From the NCBI GenBank assembly GCA_964463695.1, contig CAYXCZ010000012.1, forward strand, positions 1-64,000: 64,000 nt of DNA, given 5' to 3'. Of this stretch, positions 16,476-25,611 are shown piece after piece. The first letter of the stretch is position 1, and every line of letters begins with the position of its first letter. Source of the stretch: JALNZU01 sp964463695 (GTDB lineage: Bacteria > Bacteroidota > Bacteroidia > Bacteroidales > F082). The notes below the pieces were generated by a model. That model did not search any database. It was given only the letters and a program-made list of their open reading frames with translations, and was not told where the DNA came from. The position numbers and the translations under genes are program-made.

Positions 16476-17645
16476 ATGAAAGTATTTCTTGTTGCAATTT
16501 CTGAAAGTATTCATACTGCTCGTTGGATCAAGCAAATAGCTGATCAGGGTTGGGATATTTACTTATATCCATCCCAAAGAACTAATAATATCCATCATGA
16601 TATTCATAATATTAAAATCTGTATCCCTTTTGCCTTGAGAGCAAGTAATTACAAGTTATTAAATTTGTTAGTAAAATTAATTAATGCAATTTTCTTAAAA
16701 TTAGATCCAAATTATTATACAAAACGACTTTCCAGATATTTAAAAAACATTAAACCAGATATCATACATTCTTTAGAAACTCAATCTGCTGGTTATCTCG
16801 TTCTTGAGGCCAAAAAAAAATATTTTAAAAAAAACGAATTCCCTCCATGGTGGCATACCAATTGGGGAAGCGATATTTATTTGTTCGGAAAAATGCCTGA
16901 ACATATTGAATTAATCAGGAGTGTTATGGAAGAATCTGATTATTATTCATGTGAGTGTCATAGGGATGTTGATCTCGCTATACAATTTGGGCTTAAAGGA
17001 AAAGTGTTGAATGTGTACCCAAACACCGGTGGTTTGGATTTAGAAGTTATAAATAGATTACGGGAAAGTTGCTTAATAACCTCTGAAAGGAGGTTCATTA
17101 TGCTAAAAGGCTATCAAGGCTGGGCAGGAAGGGCTTTAGTTGGTTTTAGAGCTCTTGAACGGTGTAAAGATATCCTTGCAAATTTCGAAGTTATTGTTTA
17201 TTCAAACACGGAAGCAAAAGATATCCATATTGCAGCAAGTTTATTGCAACAATCAGCCAATATTCCTGTTCATCTGTTACCGGTTTCTACAAGTTATATA
17301 AACATACTTTCATATCACGGCAAGGCGCGTATCTCCATTGGGTTGAGCATAAGTGATGGCATTAGTACATCTTTGTTAGAAGCTATGGCAATGGGGTCAT
17401 TCCCGATTCAGTCCGATACAGCCTGTGCTGGTGAATGGATTATCGATAACGAAACAGGGATAATTGTACACCCCGAAGAACCTGAACAGATTGAGGTAGC
17501 AATACGTAAAGCATTGACGGATGATCAACTTGTTAATAACGCTGCTTTGAAGAATTACAATAAAATCGCTACATATGCGAATTACAATAAATTAAAGGAA
17601 ATTACAATAAATTCCTATAAGCAAATTGTAAACGTTCAGAAATGA
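16476..17645 (+). CDS. Glycosyltransferase, GT-B fold (GT4-like)
   Basis: The 389-residue protein is preceded by a rare clear Shine-Dalgarno AGGAGA (16465-16470) overlapping the preceding stop. The N-terminal domain is GT-B-like (MKVFLVAISESIHTARWIKQI). The C-terminal domain carries the GT4 donor-site pattern ISIGLSISDGISTSLLEAMAMGSFPIQSDTACAGEWI (E-x7-E type, about 290-330). It is predicted to extend the lipid-linked glycan; the specificity is not predictable. The following 570 bp hold no clear gene and a MITE-like element. Confidence 0.85.
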   Translation: MKVFLVAISESIHTARWIKQIADQGWDIYLYPSQRTNNIHHDIHNIKICIPFALRASNYKLLNLLVKLINAIFLKLDPNYYTKRLSRYLKNIKPDIIHSLETQSAGYLVLEAKKKYFKKNEFPPWWHTNWGSDIYLFGKMPEHIELIRSVMEESDYYSCECHRDVDLAIQFGLKGKVLNVYPNTGGLDLEVINRLRESCLITSERRFIMLKGYQGWAGRALVGFRALERCKDILANFEVIVYSNTEAKDIHIAASLLQQSANIPVHLLPVSTSYINILSYHGKARISIGLSISDGISTSLLEAMAMGSFPIQSDTACAGEWIIDNETGIIVHPEEPEQIEVAIRKALTDDQLVNNAALKNYNKIATYANYNKLKEITINSYKQIVNVQK

Positions 17646-17952
17646 AAGAAAGTTGTAAATATAGAACAGGTCCAATTAACGGTGGAACAAATGCATTTGG
17701 AATACTGGTTTAGATCGGCCTCTGGAAGCAGATATTGGTGAAGTTAACTTTTTTAGTCGTGATAAAAAGAAACCAAACTACATAGCTTGGTCTTGATACC
17801 ATTGTAATGGGAAGAAATAAAATGTTACTTATTAATAAAGTAAGAAGTGATATTGAAAAGAAAGTTCATGATTTTGGAAGAGGCGAAAAAAAGAACTGTA
17901 CAATTAGTCAATAATTATTTTGCTCCCTCAGCCTCCTATAAAGATTTAAAAA
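17646..17952. other. Intergenic stretch, possible gene debris
   Basis: No intact gene is present. Short protein-like stretches interrupted by stops are visible (for example LEADIGEVNFFSRDKKK around 17720-17770), but I cannot assign them to a family. The stretch ends at the left target-site duplication of the MITE-like element. Confidence 0.4.
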
Positions 17953-18166
17953 CACTGTTGTCCGGTAAAAATCTATATCGTCCCTACGGGACTTTTTAGA
18001 TAATCCGTATCATGCTTACTACCAATATTCTGTCCCTAACTTGACAAGCCCCTTTAGGGGCAAAATATTAGTAGATCAAAAGCAACCCATGCACCTTTAA
18101 AGTCCCATAGGGACGAAATATATCAAGTATTATAGAATAGTTATGTGATTTTACCGGACAGTAGTG
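17953..18166. mobile_element. MITE-like element, copy 1 (214 bp)
   Basis: The terminal inverted repeats are CACTGTTGTCCGGTAAAA at the left and the complement of TTTTACCGGACAGTAGTG at the right (two mismatches). The element is flanked by a perfect 9-bp duplication ATTTAAAAA (17944-17952 and 18167-18175). Inside are two nested palindromes: CGTCCCTACGGGACTTT with AAAGTCCCATAGGGACG, and CTACCAATATT with AATATTAGTAG around the core. It encodes no protein. A second copy of the same length and orientation lies at 26013-26226. The 9-bp duplication and the TIR form suggest mobilisation by an IS4-like transposase (inference). Confidence 0.88.
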
Positions 18167-18223
18167 ATTTAAAAATAATTCTGAGTTATACAAATTTCGT
18201 TAAACAGCGTATCTGTAAAGTAT

Positions 18224-19177
18224 ATGAATGACTTGCCTTTAGTATCAATAGTTATTCCTGTGTACAATGGTTCTGACTATATGTCGGAGGCAATTGATTC
18301 GGCATTGGCACAAACCTATTCAAACATTGAAATCCTTGTCATTAACGATGGCTCAAACGATGAAGGGGCAACACGAAAAATCGCTTTATGCTATGGCAAT
18401 AAAATTAGATACTTTGAAAAACAAAATGGTGGCGTAGCAACTGCTCTGAATCTGGGAATCGGAGAAATGAAAGGGGAGTATTTTTCCTGGTTGAGTCATG
18501 ATGATGCCTATAAAAGCAACAAAATTCAGGTTCAGGTTGAATATTTGGAATCAAATAAAAGCATAGGAGCTTGCTATTCAGATTATGATGTTATTGATGA
18601 AAACTCAAAGAAACTGAGTACAGTAAAAGTCCCGTGGTATCCGGGAATAAGAGCTTTGTTGGAGTTGTTTGGCAATGGATACATTAATGGCTGTTCGTTG
18701 CTGATAAGAAAAACTGTTTTTGATCAAGTTGGGCTGTTTAATGAATCACTTCGCTATTCTCAGGATATTGAAATGTGGATTCGAATTCTAAATAAATTCT
18801 CCATAGGTAAAGTTGATGAAATCCTGTCTTTTGAAAGAACACATAAAAATCAGGGATCTCTCAAATTCAGCAAAGGTGTTAATGAGGAAGTGAAAAATAT
18901 GTATCTGGATATTTTTACTTCCCTCAGTATTTATGACTGCCTCAAATCATCTGATTATTCTCAGAAAAGGAAAATTGCTCATGGATACCTTTGGCTTGGC
19001 GATAGGATTGCAAGGTTAAGAGGTGACTACGAGGGCGCCTTGTTTTTTTATCAAAATTCAATCAATCAATGGAATTCATTATATAATAAAGCAAGAATAA
19101 GAAAGATAATGGGAATAAAAGGGTTGTTTCTTTACTTTAACGCCTTGAAAATGGCTGATTCACTCAAAAAAAAATAG
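18224..19177 (+). CDS. Glycosyltransferase family 2
   Basis: The 317-residue GT2 protein opens with the classic LPLVSIVIPVYNGSDYMSEAIDSALAQTYSNIEILVINDGSND (residues 4-46). The DxD-type region is SWLSHDDAY (about 85-93) and the acceptor-side motif is RYSQDIEMWIRIL (about 178-190). It is predicted to be cytoplasmic and to add one sugar to the lipid-linked glycan. It is the first gene of the 7.8 kb module between the two MITE copies and is followed after 6 nt by a GT4 gene. Confidence 0.92.
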   Translation: MNDLPLVSIVIPVYNGSDYMSEAIDSALAQTYSNIEILVINDGSNDEGATRKIALCYGNKIRYFEKQNGGVATALNLGIGEMKGEYFSWLSHDDAYKSNKIQVQVEYLESNKSIGACYSDYDVIDENSKKLSTVKVPWYPGIRALLELFGNGYINGCSLLIRKTVFDQVGLFNESLRYSQDIEMWIRILNKFSIGKVDEILSFERTHKNQGSLKFSKGVNEEVKNMYLDIFTSLSIYDCLKSSDYSQKRKIAHGYLWLGDRIARLRGDYEGALFFYQNSINQWNSLYNKARIRKIMGIKGLFLYFNALKMADSLKKK

Positions 19178-19183
19178 TCTGGG

Positions 19184-20356
19184 ATGCATTTACTCATTGT
19201 TACTTCCGAGCATTACCTTCCTTTCTATAATCATTTATCAGGAATTTTTCAGCATCATCAGGCATTAGCATTGGTAAGCGCTGGGTATCAGGTAGGTATT
19301 TTATCTACTGGAACAATTCCTTATCTTTTTGTGCTTAGTAAATACCCTTACAAACCTTTTGAAAAAAATGGAAGTATAATTATTGTTCGAAAGTATATCA
19401 GAAGGGCAATTCCCAAAAAAATCACCCCTTTAAATCGGGTAATAGACATAGAATCATCAATTGGGAATGATGCGTTCAAGGAGTATATAGAGTATGCTGG
19501 AAAACCTGATATTATTCATGCCCATAATGTACATTATGCAGGAATTGTAGCAGCTGCAATCAGCGAAAAATACAACATCCCTTTTCTGGTAACTGAACAT
19601 AGTTCAGCCTATGCCGATAAATCATTTACAAAAAATGAGTTAAGACTTGCATTTGAAGTATTTCAAAAGGCTTCAATAGTGAGTGCGGTTAGCAAAAACT
19701 TTGCTGAATTGATTCAAAAAACGGTTACTTTTCCAGTTAATAAAACAGAAATTATACCTAATGTACTCGATCCCTCTTTTGAGCTTAAAAACGTTTCTCA
19801 AAGAAAATCTGATCCCTTTGTTTTCTTAAATATTGCCTCACTAAATGCCAACAAAGATCATTCAACTCTTCTTAACGCCTTTTCAGTTTCTTTCAAAAAC
19901 AAGAATGTAGTTTTAAGAATTGGAGGCGATGGCCCATTGGTTAAAAAATTAAAGAAATTGGCTATTTTACTTGACATTGAAAAACAGGTCAATCTTTTGG
20001 GTAAACTTTCACGTGATCAGGTAAAAAAGGAAATGAGTCAATCCAATTGCTTTGTTTTATCTAGTAAATATGAAACTTTTGGTGTTGTATTAATTGAAGC
20101 ATTAGCCTGTGGTAACCCTTTGGTAGCTACAAGTTGCGGAGGCCCGGAAGACATTGTAAACAAGGAAAATGGAATTTTAGTCTCCCCTGGAGATATAATT
20201 GGCCTTGCCAAAGCGATGGATAATGTTTATAATAATTATCAAGAATTTGACCTTCAAAAATTATCAAATGATTGCATAACTTCTTATGGATTAAGTGCAT
20301 TTCAAGAAAAATTAACCTCTTTATATAAGCGTATTTTATGCGATTCTCGAACCTAA
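19184..20356 (+). CDS. Glycosyltransferase family 4
   Basis: The 390-residue GT-B protein has an N-terminal acceptor domain (HQALALVSAGYQVGILSTG; PDIIHAHNVHYAGIVAAAISEKY; HSSAYADKSFTKNE). The C-terminal donor domain carries the GT4 signature SSKYETFGVVLIEALACGNPLVATSCGGPEDIV (about 285-320), including the E-x7-E pair. It is a retaining hexosyltransferase by family; the sugar is unknown. It is packed between the GT2 gene and the hisH-like gene (11 nt), so it is probably part of one operon with the amidotransferase trio. Confidence 0.92.
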   Translation: MHLLIVTSEHYLPFYNHLSGIFQHHQALALVSAGYQVGILSTGTIPYLFVLSKYPYKPFEKNGSIIIVRKYIRRAIPKKITPLNRVIDIESSIGNDAFKEYIEYAGKPDIIHAHNVHYAGIVAAAISEKYNIPFLVTEHSSAYADKSFTKNELRLAFEVFQKASIVSAVSKNFAELIQKTVTFPVNKTEIIPNVLDPSFELKNVSQRKSDPFVFLNIASLNANKDHSTLLNAFSVSFKNKNVVLRIGGDGPLVKKLKKLAILLDIEKQVNLLGKLSRDQVKKEMSQSNCFVLSSKYETFGVVLIEALACGNPLVATSCGGPEDIVNKENGILVSPGDIIGLAKAMDNVYNNYQEFDLQKLSNDCITSYGLSAFQEKLTSLYKRILCDSRT

Positions 20357-20367
20357 GCACATAAAAA

Positions 20368-21000
20368 GTGATTGATAATAAGATTATAATAGTTGATTAT
20401 GGAATGGGAAATTCCAGCTCTATAAAAAATATGCTTAAGAAAGTTGGTGCCGATGCAGTAATAACTTCCGATAAAAATATTATTGCTGACGCTGCAAAGT
20501 TGATACTTCCGGGTGTTGGCGCATTTGATCGTGCAATGGGTTTTCTGAAAGAATTAGAACTAATTGATCTGCTCAACCAGAAAGCATTAATTGAAAGAAT
20601 CCCTGTTTTGGGTATTTGTTTAGGGATGCAAATTATGGCAGTTTCAAGTTATGAAGGTTCTTGCAAAGGGCTAAGTTGGTTCGGTGCAAAGTCAGTAAAA
20701 TTCGACCTTCCTTCTCATTTGAAGGTTCCTCATATGGGATGGAACGAGGTTGAAGTTGAAACAAAATCAATGGGTTCTGAACTCTTTCTTGGTTATGAGA
20801 AACAACCAAGATTTTACTTCGTACACTCTTATTATATTGTGCCTGAACATGAGGATGACATTTTAGCATATGCTGTTTATGGGAATAAATTCGTTTGTGC
20901 TATTAATAAAAAGAATTTGTGGGGGGTACAGTTCCATCCGGAAAAAAGTCATAAGTTCGGGATGCAATTATTGAAAAATTTTGCTGAATTCGCATGTTAA
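20368..21000 (+). CDS. HisH-like glutamine amidotransferase of a sugar amidation system
   Basis: The 210-residue class I glutaminase resembles HisH. The nucleophile Cys84 is in GICLGMQIM, the catalytic His190/Glu192 are in VQFHPEKSHKFG, and the oxyanion region is LILPGVGAFDRAM. It releases ammonia from glutamine for a partner. No histidine biosynthesis genes surround it. The order hisH-like, hisF-like, N-acetyl sugar amidotransferase is that of the WbpG/WbuX systems that make acetamidino sugars in O-antigens. The start is GTG at 20368, and its 3' end overlaps the next gene by 7 nt. Confidence 0.9.
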   Translation: MIDNKIIIVDYGMGNSSSIKNMLKKVGADAVITSDKNIIADAAKLILPGVGAFDRAMGFLKELELIDLLNQKALIERIPVLGICLGMQIMAVSSYEGSCKGLSWFGAKSVKFDLPSHLKVPHMGWNEVEVETKSMGSELFLGYEKQPRFYFVHSYYIVPEHEDDILAYAVYGNKFVCAINKKNLWGVQFHPEKSHKFGMQLLKNFAEFAC

Positions 21001-21755
21001 GAACAAGAGTTATACCCTGTTTATTGCTAAGTGGCAAAAGGCTTGTGAAAACAAAGCAATTTAAAAGTCCTGCTTATATCGGTGATCCAATTAATGCAAT
21101 AAAGATTTTCAATGATAAAGAGGTTGATGAGCTGTTACTGTTTGATATAGATGCAACAGTAAAAAAAACAGGGCCAAACTTTAAATTTATTGAAGAAATT
21201 GCTGGTGAATGCTTTATGCCTTTGGCTTATGGAGGAGGTATTCAGTCATTAAATGATATAGAACGTCTAAATAAGATTGGGGTTGAAAAGATTGTGATGT
21301 CCTCAGTGGCAATTTACAATAAATCATTTCTCAGGGAAGCTGTAAGAGAGTTTGGATCATCTACCATAGTAGTATGTTTAGATGTCAAAAAAAACTTTTG
21401 GGGCAATTATGAAGTTTACACACATTCCGGAGCAAAACGCACCGGAGTAGGGCCAGTAAGTTTTTCAAAAGAATTAAAAGAAGTTGGAATTGGGGAATTA
21501 ATTATTAATTCAATCGATAGAGATGGAACTTACAAAGGGTATGATATAGAATTACTTAGTAGGATTGTAAAAAATGTTGATATGCCCGTTGTCGCTTGTG
21601 GTGGAGCTGGTTCGCTCGAACACTTTGCTGAAGCAGTAAAAATATCCGGTGTCTCTGCCGTTTCTGCAGGAAGCCTTTTTGTTTTTTATGGTTCAAATAG
21701 AGCCGTTTTAATTAATTATCCAAATAGTGATGAATTAGAAGTTTTATTTAAATGA
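20994..21755 (+). CDS. HisF-like partner of the sugar amidotransferase system
   Basis: The 253-residue protein has the (beta/alpha)8 barrel of HisF, with RVIPCLLLSGKRLVKT at 5-20, YGGGIQSLNDIERL near 79-92 and IDRDGTYKGYDIELL near 175-190. In true HisF, Asp11 and Asp130 are catalytic. Here residue 11 is Leu (CLLL) while Asp130 (VVCLDV) is kept. Loss of Asp11 argues against imidazole-glycerol-phosphate synthesis and fits the WbpI/WbuZ-type paralogues that only channel ammonia to the sugar amidotransferase (inference). It overlaps the following gene by ATGA. Confidence 0.9.
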   Translation: MLRTRVIPCLLLSGKRLVKTKQFKSPAYIGDPINAIKIFNDKEVDELLLFDIDATVKKTGPNFKFIEEIAGECFMPLAYGGGIQSLNDIERLNKIGVEKIVMSSVAIYNKSFLREAVREFGSSTIVVCLDVKKNFWGNYEVYTHSGAKRTGVGPVSFSKELKEVGIGELIINSIDRDGTYKGYDIELLSRIVKNVDMPVVACGGAGSLEHFAEAVKISGVSAVSAGSLFVFYGSNRAVLINYPNSDELEVLFK

Positions 21756-22882
21756 CAAACATGAGAATCCAAATTTGTACCAAAACAGTAATGGATACAA
21801 CCGATCCTGATATCATCTTTGATGAACATGGGATCTCAAATCATTGGTTCAACTATCAGACAAAAGCAGAGAAATTAATTTCAAATAAAACAAAGAGGAA
21901 GGACGCTTTTGATAAACTCATCAATGAAGTAAAAAGTGCTGGGAAAGGCAAGAAATATGATTGTATAATTGGAGTGAGTGGAGGTGTCGACAGCACCTAT
22001 GTTGCCTATATTGTAAAAGAAATGGGATTAAGACCACTGGCAGTTCATTTTGATAACGGATGGAACTCTGAACTTGCGGTGAAAAATATAGAGAAAGCAC
22101 TGAATAAATTAAACATAGATTTATACACTTATGTTGTTGATTGGGAGGAGTTTAAAGATATTCAACTAGCTTTTCTTAAAGCATCTGTACCGGATGGTGA
22201 AGTGCCAACAGATCATGCAATAATATCAATATTGTATAGAATAGCCAATAAATATGGACTTAAGCATATTCTGAATGGTGTAAATGTCGAGAGTGAATCG
22301 ATTATGCCTCTTAAATGGGGGTACGGGTATTACGATTTTGTTTATATACGTGATGTTCACAGCAAATTTGGGATGAAAAAACTTCGCACATATCCCTCAA
22401 TGAATCTTAAGAAACTATTTTATTATTCGCAGGTAAAAAAAATTAAATTTATTTCAATTCTTGATTATGTAGAGTATAAAAAAGAAGATGCAATGAATAT
22501 CCTGCAGCAAAAATTGGATTGGGTCTATTATGGGGGAAAACATTATGAATCCATTTATACCCGGTTCTTCCAATCTTATATTTTGCCCCAAAAATTTGAT
22601 ATTGATAAACGAAAGGCTCATCTTTCCAACTTGATTTGCTCGGGTCAAATGTCGAGAGATCAAGCTTTGGCCGAATTGAGAAAGCCAGTTTATGATCCTA
22701 AATTGATGCAGGAAGATAAAGAATATGTAATCAAGAAGTTAGATCTGACACCCTCTTTATTCGAGGAAATTATGACTGCTGAGCCAAAACTCTTCCTAAA
22801 TTACAATACAAATTACAAAATGATAGGGTTCCTAAAGAAAGTTAAGTTTGCTTATTCATATTTCAGGAATTCTTTTTTATAA
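21752..22882 (+). CDS. N-acetyl sugar amidotransferase (WbpG/PseA-like)
   Basis: The 376-residue ATP-PPase has the PP-loop motif SGGVDS (76-81) within IIGVSGGVDSTYVAYIV, as in N-acetyl sugar amidotransferases that turn an acetamido group into acetamidino using ammonia from HisH/HisF. Well-known members have an N-terminal CxxC...GVCNxC zinc site. Here the aligned residues are Cys9, Thr12, Ser29 and Trp32 (ICTKTVMDTTDPD and GISNHW), so three of the four ligands are missing. It is translationally coupled to the hisF-like gene (ATGA), and the likely product is an amidinated diacetamido hexose or a nonulosonic-acid-type sugar. An internal ATG at codon 4 is an alternative start. Confidence 0.88.
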   Translation: MTNMRIQICTKTVMDTTDPDIIFDEHGISNHWFNYQTKAEKLISNKTKRKDAFDKLINEVKSAGKGKKYDCIIGVSGGVDSTYVAYIVKEMGLRPLAVHFDNGWNSELAVKNIEKALNKLNIDLYTYVVDWEEFKDIQLAFLKASVPDGEVPTDHAIISILYRIANKYGLKHILNGVNVESESIMPLKWGYGYYDFVYIRDVHSKFGMKKLRTYPSMNLKKLFYYSQVKKIKFISILDYVEYKKEDAMNILQQKLDWVYYGGKHYESIYTRFFQSYILPQKFDIDKRKAHLSNLICSGQMSRDQALAELRKPVYDPKLMQEDKEYVIKKLDLTPSLFEEIMTAEPKLFLNYNTNYKMIGFLKKVKFAYSYFRNSFL

Positions 22883-22935
22883 GTTTGAGTACAGATAAAC
22901 AATTTGTGTGCTATATAAATTCAAATTATTAACAA

Positions 22936-24180
22936 ATGATCAGGGTATTATATATTCATCATGCAGGGGTATTTGGGGGTGCTTCAAGAAGTTTACTCGA
23001 AATGATAATGGCATTCCCCAAAGGTGAAGTCGAACCCGTAGTTCTCTTGCCAAAGGGGACAGCAATGGAAGCTCTTAAAAAACATCAAATACAGGTAATT
23101 CCATGTTTTGGGCTGGCACAGTTCGACAATAATCAGTATAGTTACTATCGGGGTTTACGCTGGCTGGTGCTACTGCGTGAACTTTTTATTCTTCCTTTTA
23201 CTTTGGCTGCTTTTTGGCAGATAAGAAAAGAAATAAGAAATAAGATCGATCTTGTTCATGTAAACGAAATTACAAATCTCCCTTCTTTAATCTTTGCTAA
23301 ATTCTTTCTGAAAAAACCAATTGTTCTGCATGTGCGTTCCCTGCAAAGAAATACCAATGGTTTTCGCAAAAGGTTGATTTCTAAGTTGGTATTGCGATAT
23401 ACCAAAGTAATTATTGCAATAGATCATACAGTACAAAACTCGCTTTCCCCCATACTTAAATCATATGTAATTCACAATGGCTTTAATTACAAGCCTCAAA
23501 TGGATAACAAGTTTCAGAAAGAGACAGGCAATCCTGCAAATTCTACCTTTAAGGTTGCGATGGTTGGAAATCCTCTATATCTTAAAGGAGTCATGGAGTT
23601 TGTTGAGGCAGCTCGGCTTTCTCGTGATAACGGATTGAATATAAGTTTTCATATTTTCGGCGCCCAGAACTTAGGAAAGTTAATGGTAAGTAAGATGAAA
23701 GCTGCCATTGGCGTCAATCAGGATGCCAGTCATGAAATAGCAAGATTTATTGAGGCTAACGCTTTGAGCGAGGTAGTTCATCTAATTCCTTTTAAGGATG
23801 ATTTGACAGAAATATACAGCCAAATTGATTTATTGTGTTTCCCCTCTCACTTAAATGCAGTGGGTCGGCCGGTCTTTGAAGCAGCTTATTTTAGCAAACC
23901 CAGTATTGTTGCAATTAGAAACCCGATGGAGGATACTATAATTGATGGTGTCACAGGAATTGTAATAGAAGAAAAAAATCCAACTCAGTTATTTGAAGCA
24001 ATCAAACGGTTGTATCTTAATCGTGATGAACTAGAAATTATGGGCAAAAATGCAAAGAAGCTTACAGAAGTGCACTTTAACGTTACAAAAAATTCGTTGA
24101 AAGTACTTGAATTGTATAAATTTTCATTGGATTTAGATTATAATGAACATGCCATTTTTTCGGCAGAATCGGTTAAGTAA
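22936..24180 (+). CDS. Glycosyltransferase family 4
   Basis: The 414-residue GT-B protein opens with MIRVLYIHHAGVFGGASRSLLEMI, which contains the GGA(S/E)RSL loop typical of GT4 acceptor domains. VDLVHVNEIT-like text (IDLVHVNEITNLPSL, about 110) and HVRSLQRNTNGFRKR follow. The donor domain has LLCFPSHLNAVGRPVFEAAYFSKPSIVAIRNPMEDTI (about 295-335), with the Glu of the E-x7-E motif kept at least once. It is predicted to act in the cytoplasm on the lipid-linked glycan and lies inside the MITE-bounded module. Confidence 0.9.
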   Translation: MIRVLYIHHAGVFGGASRSLLEMIMAFPKGEVEPVVLLPKGTAMEALKKHQIQVIPCFGLAQFDNNQYSYYRGLRWLVLLRELFILPFTLAAFWQIRKEIRNKIDLVHVNEITNLPSLIFAKFFLKKPIVLHVRSLQRNTNGFRKRLISKLVLRYTKVIIAIDHTVQNSLSPILKSYVIHNGFNYKPQMDNKFQKETGNPANSTFKVAMVGNPLYLKGVMEFVEAARLSRDNGLNISFHIFGAQNLGKLMVSKMKAAIGVNQDASHEIARFIEANALSEVVHLIPFKDDLTEIYSQIDLLCFPSHLNAVGRPVFEAAYFSKPSIVAIRNPMEDTIIDGVTGIVIEEKNPTQLFEAIKRLYLNRDELEIMGKNAKKLTEVHFNVTKNSLKVLELYKFSLDLDYNEHAIFSAESVK

Positions 24181-24256
24181 AAGAAAACGATAACAAGATA
24201 GGGTTACCAACTTATGGACTTATTGCTATATTGGTAATCATGAGTTCGCAATTTTT

Positions 24257-25474
24257 ATGAAGAATATTTTAATTGTTAGCCAATATTTTTGGCCTGAAAA
24301 TTTCAAAATTAATGATTTAGCTCTTTCATTAAAAATGCGCGGTTATTCAGTTAACGTTTTGACAGGAAAACCAAATTATCCCCATGGTAAATTTTTTAAA
24401 GGCTATGGGTTTTTTAGCCCTCATAAAGAAAGTTACAATGGCATCGATGTTTATCGGGTTCCCTTATTTCCTCGTGGCAATGGAAGCGGGATAAGGCTTC
24501 TCTTAAATTATTTATCTTTTGTGTTTTTCGGTTCTCTTTTTATCCTTTTTCATCGAAAAAAATACGATCTGAGTATAACATATGCTATATCGCCAATAAC
24601 GCAAGCCTTCCCTGCTTTGGTTCATAAGTTGTTTTTTAAAAGTAAGGTATATATCTGGTTACAGGATTTATGGCCCGAAAGCGTTGTTGCAGCTGGAAAA
24701 GTCAACTCTGGTTTAGCGATGTACTTGTTGAATAAAATGGTTAGAACAATATACAAAAACTGCGATAAAGTATTGGTTCAGTCCGAAGCTTTTACCGAAA
24801 GTGTTATTAATAAGGGAATGCAAGAATCAAATATTCATTACATACCCAATTGGGCTGAAGATGTTTTTACCTCTTCGGTAATTACAACTGACCCAGCTAA
24901 GTTTCATCTTCCTGATGGATTCAAAATCGTTTTTGCAGGTAATATTGGGGAGGCTCAGGATTTTGAATCATTGATTAAAGCCGCCTCCCTCACAAAAGAA
25001 TTTCCTGATATAAAGTGGGTTTTTGTTGGTGATGGTCGAAAAAAACAATGGGTTCAGGAACAAATTAAATTAAAGAAGTTGGAAAAAACCGTTTTTCTTC
25101 CCGGTTCGTTTCCCTTGGAGGATATGCCTACATTATATGCTCAGGCTGATATTTTACTCATTAGTCTGAAAGACAAAGACATTTTTTCCTTGACAATTCC
25201 TGTTAAACTTCAACCATACATGGCATCAGGAAAACCTGTAGCAGGAATGTTAAATGGTGTTGGCGCAGAATTGATTAGCAAGGCTAATTGTGGATTTGCC
25301 TGTCCCGCTGGTGATTATGTCTCATTATCCGGTTTGGTAATTAAGGCATACCAAATGAATCAGAAATTACTTTTAGAATTGGGACTAAATGGGAAAAATT
25401 ATCACGACGAAAATTTTCAAAAGGAGTTGATTCTTAATAATCTTACTTCATTAATTGATGCCTCAAACAACTAA
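24257..25474 (+). CDS. Glycosyltransferase family 4, WbuB-like
   Basis: The 405-residue protein shows the WbuB/WcaI-like N-terminus MKNILIVSQYFWPENFKIND and PNYPHGKFFKGYGFF, then WLQDLWPESVVAAGKV (about 135-150), HYIPNWAED and the donor-site segment LLISLKDKDIFSLTIPVKLQPYMASGKPVAG. WbuB-type enzymes transfer amino-deoxysugars such as FucNAc in E. coli O26-type antigens; that specificity is only a guess here. A truncated epimerase fragment begins inside its 3' end (25458). Confidence 0.9.
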   Translation: MKNILIVSQYFWPENFKINDLALSLKMRGYSVNVLTGKPNYPHGKFFKGYGFFSPHKESYNGIDVYRVPLFPRGNGSGIRLLLNYLSFVFFGSLFILFHRKKYDLSITYAISPITQAFPALVHKLFFKSKVYIWLQDLWPESVVAAGKVNSGLAMYLLNKMVRTIYKNCDKVLVQSEAFTESVINKGMQESNIHYIPNWAEDVFTSSVITTDPAKFHLPDGFKIVFAGNIGEAQDFESLIKAASLTKEFPDIKWVFVGDGRKKQWVQEQIKLKKLEKTVFLPGSFPLEDMPTLYAQADILLISLKDKDIFSLTIPVKLQPYMASGKPVAGMLNGVGAELISKANCGFACPAGDYVSLSGLVIKAYQMNQKLLLELGLNGKNYHDENFQKELILNNLTSLIDASNN

Positions 25475-25562
25475 TATACTAATTACCGGTTCATCTGGAT
25501 TCCTTAACCCAAATCTCTGCAATGCGCTGAATAGTAATGTTGAGCTAAAGGAATTGAACTGA
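25458..25562 (+). pseudogene. N-terminal relic of an NAD-dependent epimerase/dehydratase
   Basis: An ATG at 25458, overlapping the end of the glycosyltransferase gene by 17 nt, opens a 34-codon frame MPQTTNILITGSSGFL... This is the N-terminal Rossmann TGxxGF motif of extended SDR epimerases. It stops at 25560-25562, after about one tenth of a normal gene. Its start resembles the intact epimerase at 26843 (MKKILLTGSSGFVGSNL). The overlapping start suggests it was once translationally coupled and was cut by deletion or recombination. Confidence 0.75.
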
Positions 25563-25611
25563 CAAAAGTAGAAATTTTAGCAAATTGGTTTTTAATGCGT
25601 GTGCGATAAAT

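Noticed and set aside
20368..21755. Histidine biosynthesis genes hisH and hisF
   Set aside because: No other his genes are near, the HisF-like protein lacks Asp11, and the pair overlaps an N-acetyl sugar amidotransferase gene inside a glycan cluster.
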